This document shows, piece after piece, positions 5,394 through 7,387 of a stretch of DNA of 7,387 bases. Position numbers and translations under genes: made by a program. Numbering within the stretch: the first letter of the stretch is position 1; each line of letters starts with the position of its first letter. Location of the stretch: the NCBI GenBank assembly GCA_025998775.1, contig BNWK01000064.1:1-7387 (forward strand). The letters are read 5' to 3'. This DNA comes from Alphaproteobacteria bacterium (GTDB lineage Bacteria > Pseudomonadota > Alphaproteobacteria > UBA3830). The notes beneath the pieces were generated by a model. It saw nothing but the letters and a program-made list of their open reading frames with translations, did not search any database and was not told the DNA's origin.

Positions 5394-7082
5394 ATGGATA
5401 AACGACTTATGAAAATACAATATAATAATTTAGCTGTTGTTCCGCAGATGGTGGATCAATCAGGCTGCAATAGCAAGACAGAACAGATGTCAGAATGGAT
5501 TCCAGAAATTCTGCTGACATTAAAGAACTATTCACTTGGTTCTTTTTTTTCTGATATGAAGGCTGGAATGTTGGTTTCGGTGGTGGCATTTCCACTATTT
5601 ATGACGTTCGCAATTGCGTCCGGGGTTGCTCCTAACATCGGAATACTCACATGTATCGTTGCTGGATCTCTTGCCGGTCTTTTTGGGGGTGCAAGATTTC
5701 AGATAGTTGGACCGACTGGGGCATTTGCCATGATTGTGGCAGATATAATCAAAACCCATGGCTTTGAGGGCATGACCTGCGCTCTAATCATGGCAGGAAT
5801 AATGATCGTACTGTTCGGAATAGCTAAAATAGGGGATCTGATTCACTATGTTCCATATCCCATAACTGCTGGTTTTACTGCTGGTATCGGATTATCTATC
5901 ATTATGGCTCAGCTTGGAGCATTTCTCGGACTTACTCTGCCAAGGGCTCCGACGGATTTTGTCGATAGGGTTTACTGCTACTTCACAAATTTTGGAACAA
6001 TGAATCTCTATTCGTTTGTTCTTGCAATATTTTCGCTGACATTTCTAGTGGCAATACAAAAATATAAACCAAAGATACCAGGATACTTTTGTGTTGTTGT
6101 TATCGGCATTGCATATTCCTTGATTTTCAACAATGTAGGCATGGAAACAATTGGAACCAAATTCGGAGACATCGAAAATCATATGCCGTCATTGGCGATT
6201 CCGGACATGTTCTTTTCATTTTCTAATCTGAAGAAGCTATTTCCAGCGGCATTTGCAATTGCATTTCTTGGTAGCTTGGAGAGTCTTCTGGGAGCGGTAA
6301 TCTCCGACAACTTATCCGGAGAAAAACATAGATCGAATATGGAGCTGATAGGGCAGGGGATTGCGAATCTCGGATCCGCTTTCTGCGGAGGTATTCCAGC
6401 TACTTGTGCTCTTGGCACAACATCACTAAATGTGAAGGCGGGAGCCAGAACGCCAATCGCCGGATTATTCAATGTAGTGTTTATAGTGCTGTTTATGGTG
6501 TGCCTTGGAAATTTTGTAAAAATCGTACCATTGGCCAGTCTAGCATCTATGATGCTGTATACAGCCTGGAATATGGCTGCATTCGGCAAGAATAAGTATA
6601 TATTGCTAGCTCCAAAGAGCGACAGTATGGTCTTTATCGCTACGATTCTCATTACCATATTGACGGATATAGTGATTGCCGTTGAAATCGGTCTGGTGCT
6701 TTCAGCGTTCCTGTTCATCAAGCGGTCTGTGGAAACCACTACGGCGGAAACATTTTCCAGAGTTATCTCAAATGTATATGTTCATGATAAAGAATGCGAA
6801 TGCGTTAGAATTTCCGGCCATCTATTTTTCGGAGCAGCACCAATTCTACACGATGCATTGAAAGCTCTTCCGAAAACACACGATACAGTCTACATAGACA
6901 TGCAGAATGTGCCATTTATCGATGTAACAGGCGCCAACGTTTTAAAGGAATTTGTTGCTGAGGTAAAAGGCAAGAATATAGAGGTATTCATCGGAGGACT
7001 CAATAAAAGGACTTTGAAAGCACTCAAGAAGATGGACATAAATGGCGAACTGCAAGACCATCTGTCGGAAGATAGAATATAG
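5394..7082 (+). CDS. SulP family inorganic anion transporter with STAS domain
   Basis: This is an inner-membrane anion transporter of the SulP/SLC26 family, 562 residues, a normal length. The family core begins near W35 (EWIPEILLTLKNY). It carries the conserved IVGPTGAF (104-111), YVPYPITAGFTAGIGL (152-167), the ESLLGAVISD block (296-305) and NMELIGQGIANL (315-326). A cytoplasmic STAS domain spans about 462-555, with the central strand-loop VPFIDVTGANVL (506-517). Relatives move sulfate, bicarbonate or dicarboxylates; the substrate is not determinable here. The segment GGIPATCALGTTSLN (332-346) lacks the arginine many relatives have in GGIPATGAIARTATN. The start is uncertain because no good ribosome binding site precedes any candidate; ATGs at 5409 and 5487 are alternatives, the last removing a polar 31-residue leader. 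It is a single-gene unit followed directly by a terminator-like hairpin. Confidence 0.94.
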   Translation: MDKRLMKIQYNNLAVVPQMVDQSGCNSKTEQMSEWIPEILLTLKNYSLGSFFSDMKAGMLVSVVAFPLFMTFAIASGVAPNIGILTCIVAGSLAGLFGGARFQIVGPTGAFAMIVADIIKTHGFEGMTCALIMAGIMIVLFGIAKIGDLIHYVPYPITAGFTAGIGLSIIMAQLGAFLGLTLPRAPTDFVDRVYCYFTNFGTMNLYSFVLAIFSLTFLVAIQKYKPKIPGYFCVVVIGIAYSLIFNNVGMETIGTKFGDIENHMPSLAIPDMFFSFSNLKKLFPAAFAIAFLGSLESLLGAVISDNLSGEKHRSNMELIGQGIANLGSAFCGGIPATCALGTTSLNVKAGARTPIAGLFNVVFIVLFMVCLGNFVKIVPLASLASMMLYTAWNMAAFGKNKYILLAPKSDSMVFIATILITILTDIVIAVEIGLVLSAFLFIKRSVETTTAETFSRVISNVYVHDKECECVRISGHLFFGAAPILHDALKALPKTHDTVYIDMQNVPFIDVTGANVLKEFVAEVKGKNIEVFIGGLNKRTLKALKKMDINGELQDHLSEDRI

Positions 7083-7105
7083 GTGGTTGCATCACAAGTT
7101 TTTTT
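7083..7105 (+). terminator. Short hairpin with T-tract right after SulP
   Basis: Directly after the TAG stop, GTGGT (7083-7087) can pair with ATCAC (7091-7095), including one G-T pair, around a three-base loop. Seven Ts follow at 7099-7105. The stem is short, so the terminator would be weak. The same bases also match the GTGGTTGCACCAC motif seen elsewhere in the window. Confidence 0.45.
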
Positions 7106-7116
7106 GACTTAACCGA

Positions 7117-7150
7117 AAGCCCCTCCAGATATCGCTTTCCAAAGGGGCTT
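7117..7150. terminator. Second hairpin between SulP and the IS30 fragment
   Basis: AAGCCCCT (7117-7124) and AGGGGCTT (7143-7150) form a perfect 8-bp stem with an 18-base loop; an alternative GAAAGC/GCTTTC pairing (7115-7120, 7134-7139) is also possible. It sits between convergent reading frames, where a two-way terminator would be expected, but no T-run follows on either strand. From here to 7268 I see no further gene or recognisable insertion-sequence end. Confidence 0.4.
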
Positions 7151-7268
7151 GTACCGAACACGATTTCGTTTAGAAACTGGTTTTCAAAGGTCTTGCATTA
7201 GGTCGCGGATGTTGTCTTCAGTCGTTTCTGGTCCACTTTCTACGTGCTCCAGAATGTATCTCGCCCAT

Positions 7269-7387
7269 TCAGAAACGAAGTGCATCATGTAGCGAAACAA
7301 TCCGATTTGCCACAAAGACCTCTCGAGGAGTTTTGAAGTTTAGCACTTTCCGCGGTCGATTGTTAAGTTTGTTTTCAATTTCCCTAA
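7269..7387 (-). CDS. IS30-family transposase, C-terminal part, cut by the window edge
   Basis: The minus strand from the right edge encodes the last 38 residues of a DDE transposase and ends at a TGA at 7269-7271. LNNRPRKVLNFKTPREVF is the hallmark of the IS30-family C-terminus, just after the catalytic glutamate region, which lies outside the window. The protein ends about 15 residues after this motif, as usual for the family, so this end looks natural. Whether the gene is intact cannot be seen. The terminal inverted repeat should lie within about 100 bases on the low-coordinate side, but none can be picked out without its partner. Confidence 0.85.
   Translation of the reverse strand, partial: REIENKLNNRPRKVLNFKTPREVFVANRIVSLHDALRF

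Noticed and set aside
5233..5412. 59-codon open frame before and overlapping the SulP start
   Set aside because: It has no usable start codon or ribosome binding site, no recognised family, and it crosses the border of the 17-bp inverted-repeat segment. It may be a remnant but cannot be supported as a gene.
6179..6739. 186-residue minus-strand frame inside SulP
   Set aside because: It is fully covered by the well-supported SulP gene, has no domain features, and is a typical antisense shadow.
7184..7288. 34-residue minus-strand frame just after the IS30 transposase stop region
   Set aside because: It overlaps the transposase end, is very short, has no clear ribosome binding site and matches no family. 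Length alone does not exclude chance.

Overview
The window looks like part of a low-GC alphaproteobacterial genome that carries many decayed mobile sequences, as expected of a host-associated or intracellular lineage such as Rickettsiales or Holosporales. Three things point this way. There is an alphaproteobacterial-type CarD regulator. There is a short XRE regulator with the class-typical core GVTFQQIQKYEKGSNRV. There are also several transposase fragments, palindromic repeats and long AT-rich spacers. No rRNA, tRNA or taxonomic marker is present, so the order-level placement is inference.

Layout, left to right: (1) About 200 bases end in a promoter-like stretch. They lead into carD (202-693), whose stop codon overlaps the start of a 12-TM MFS permease gene (693-1964) as TGATG, so the two form an operon. 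The MFS gene carries an in-frame palindromic segment (1254-1417) exactly between TM6 and TM7, resembling the way Rickettsia palindromic elements sit inside genes. (2) An AT-rich leader with several inverted repeats precedes an XRE-family regulator (2210-2629). (3) A 487-base spacer holds a cluster of GC-rich hairpins, an isolated hairpin, and on the minus strand a decayed N-terminus of an IS982-like transposase. (4) A GTG-started gene (3117-5033) encodes a 638-residue exported protein of unknown function with a degenerate helical repeat. (5) A 360-base spacer contains a 233-base segment bounded by perfect 17-bp inverted repeats, with further hairpins inside. (6) A SulP-family anion transporter with a C-terminal STAS domain (5394-7082) follows, then terminator-like hairpins. 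(7) At the right edge is the C-terminus of an IS30-family transposase on the minus strand, cut by the window end.

No single pathway links the genes. CarD tunes RNA polymerase, the XRE protein is a likely DNA-binding regulator, MFS and SulP are inner-membrane transporters, and the 638-residue protein is predicted to be secreted. The most unusual signals are the palindromic insert in the MFS gene, a short hairpin motif (GTGGTTGYACC and variants) shared by that insert and by several intergenic sites, the 17-bp inverted-repeat segment, and the exported repeat protein. Nothing here clearly forms a defence or other new multi-gene system.
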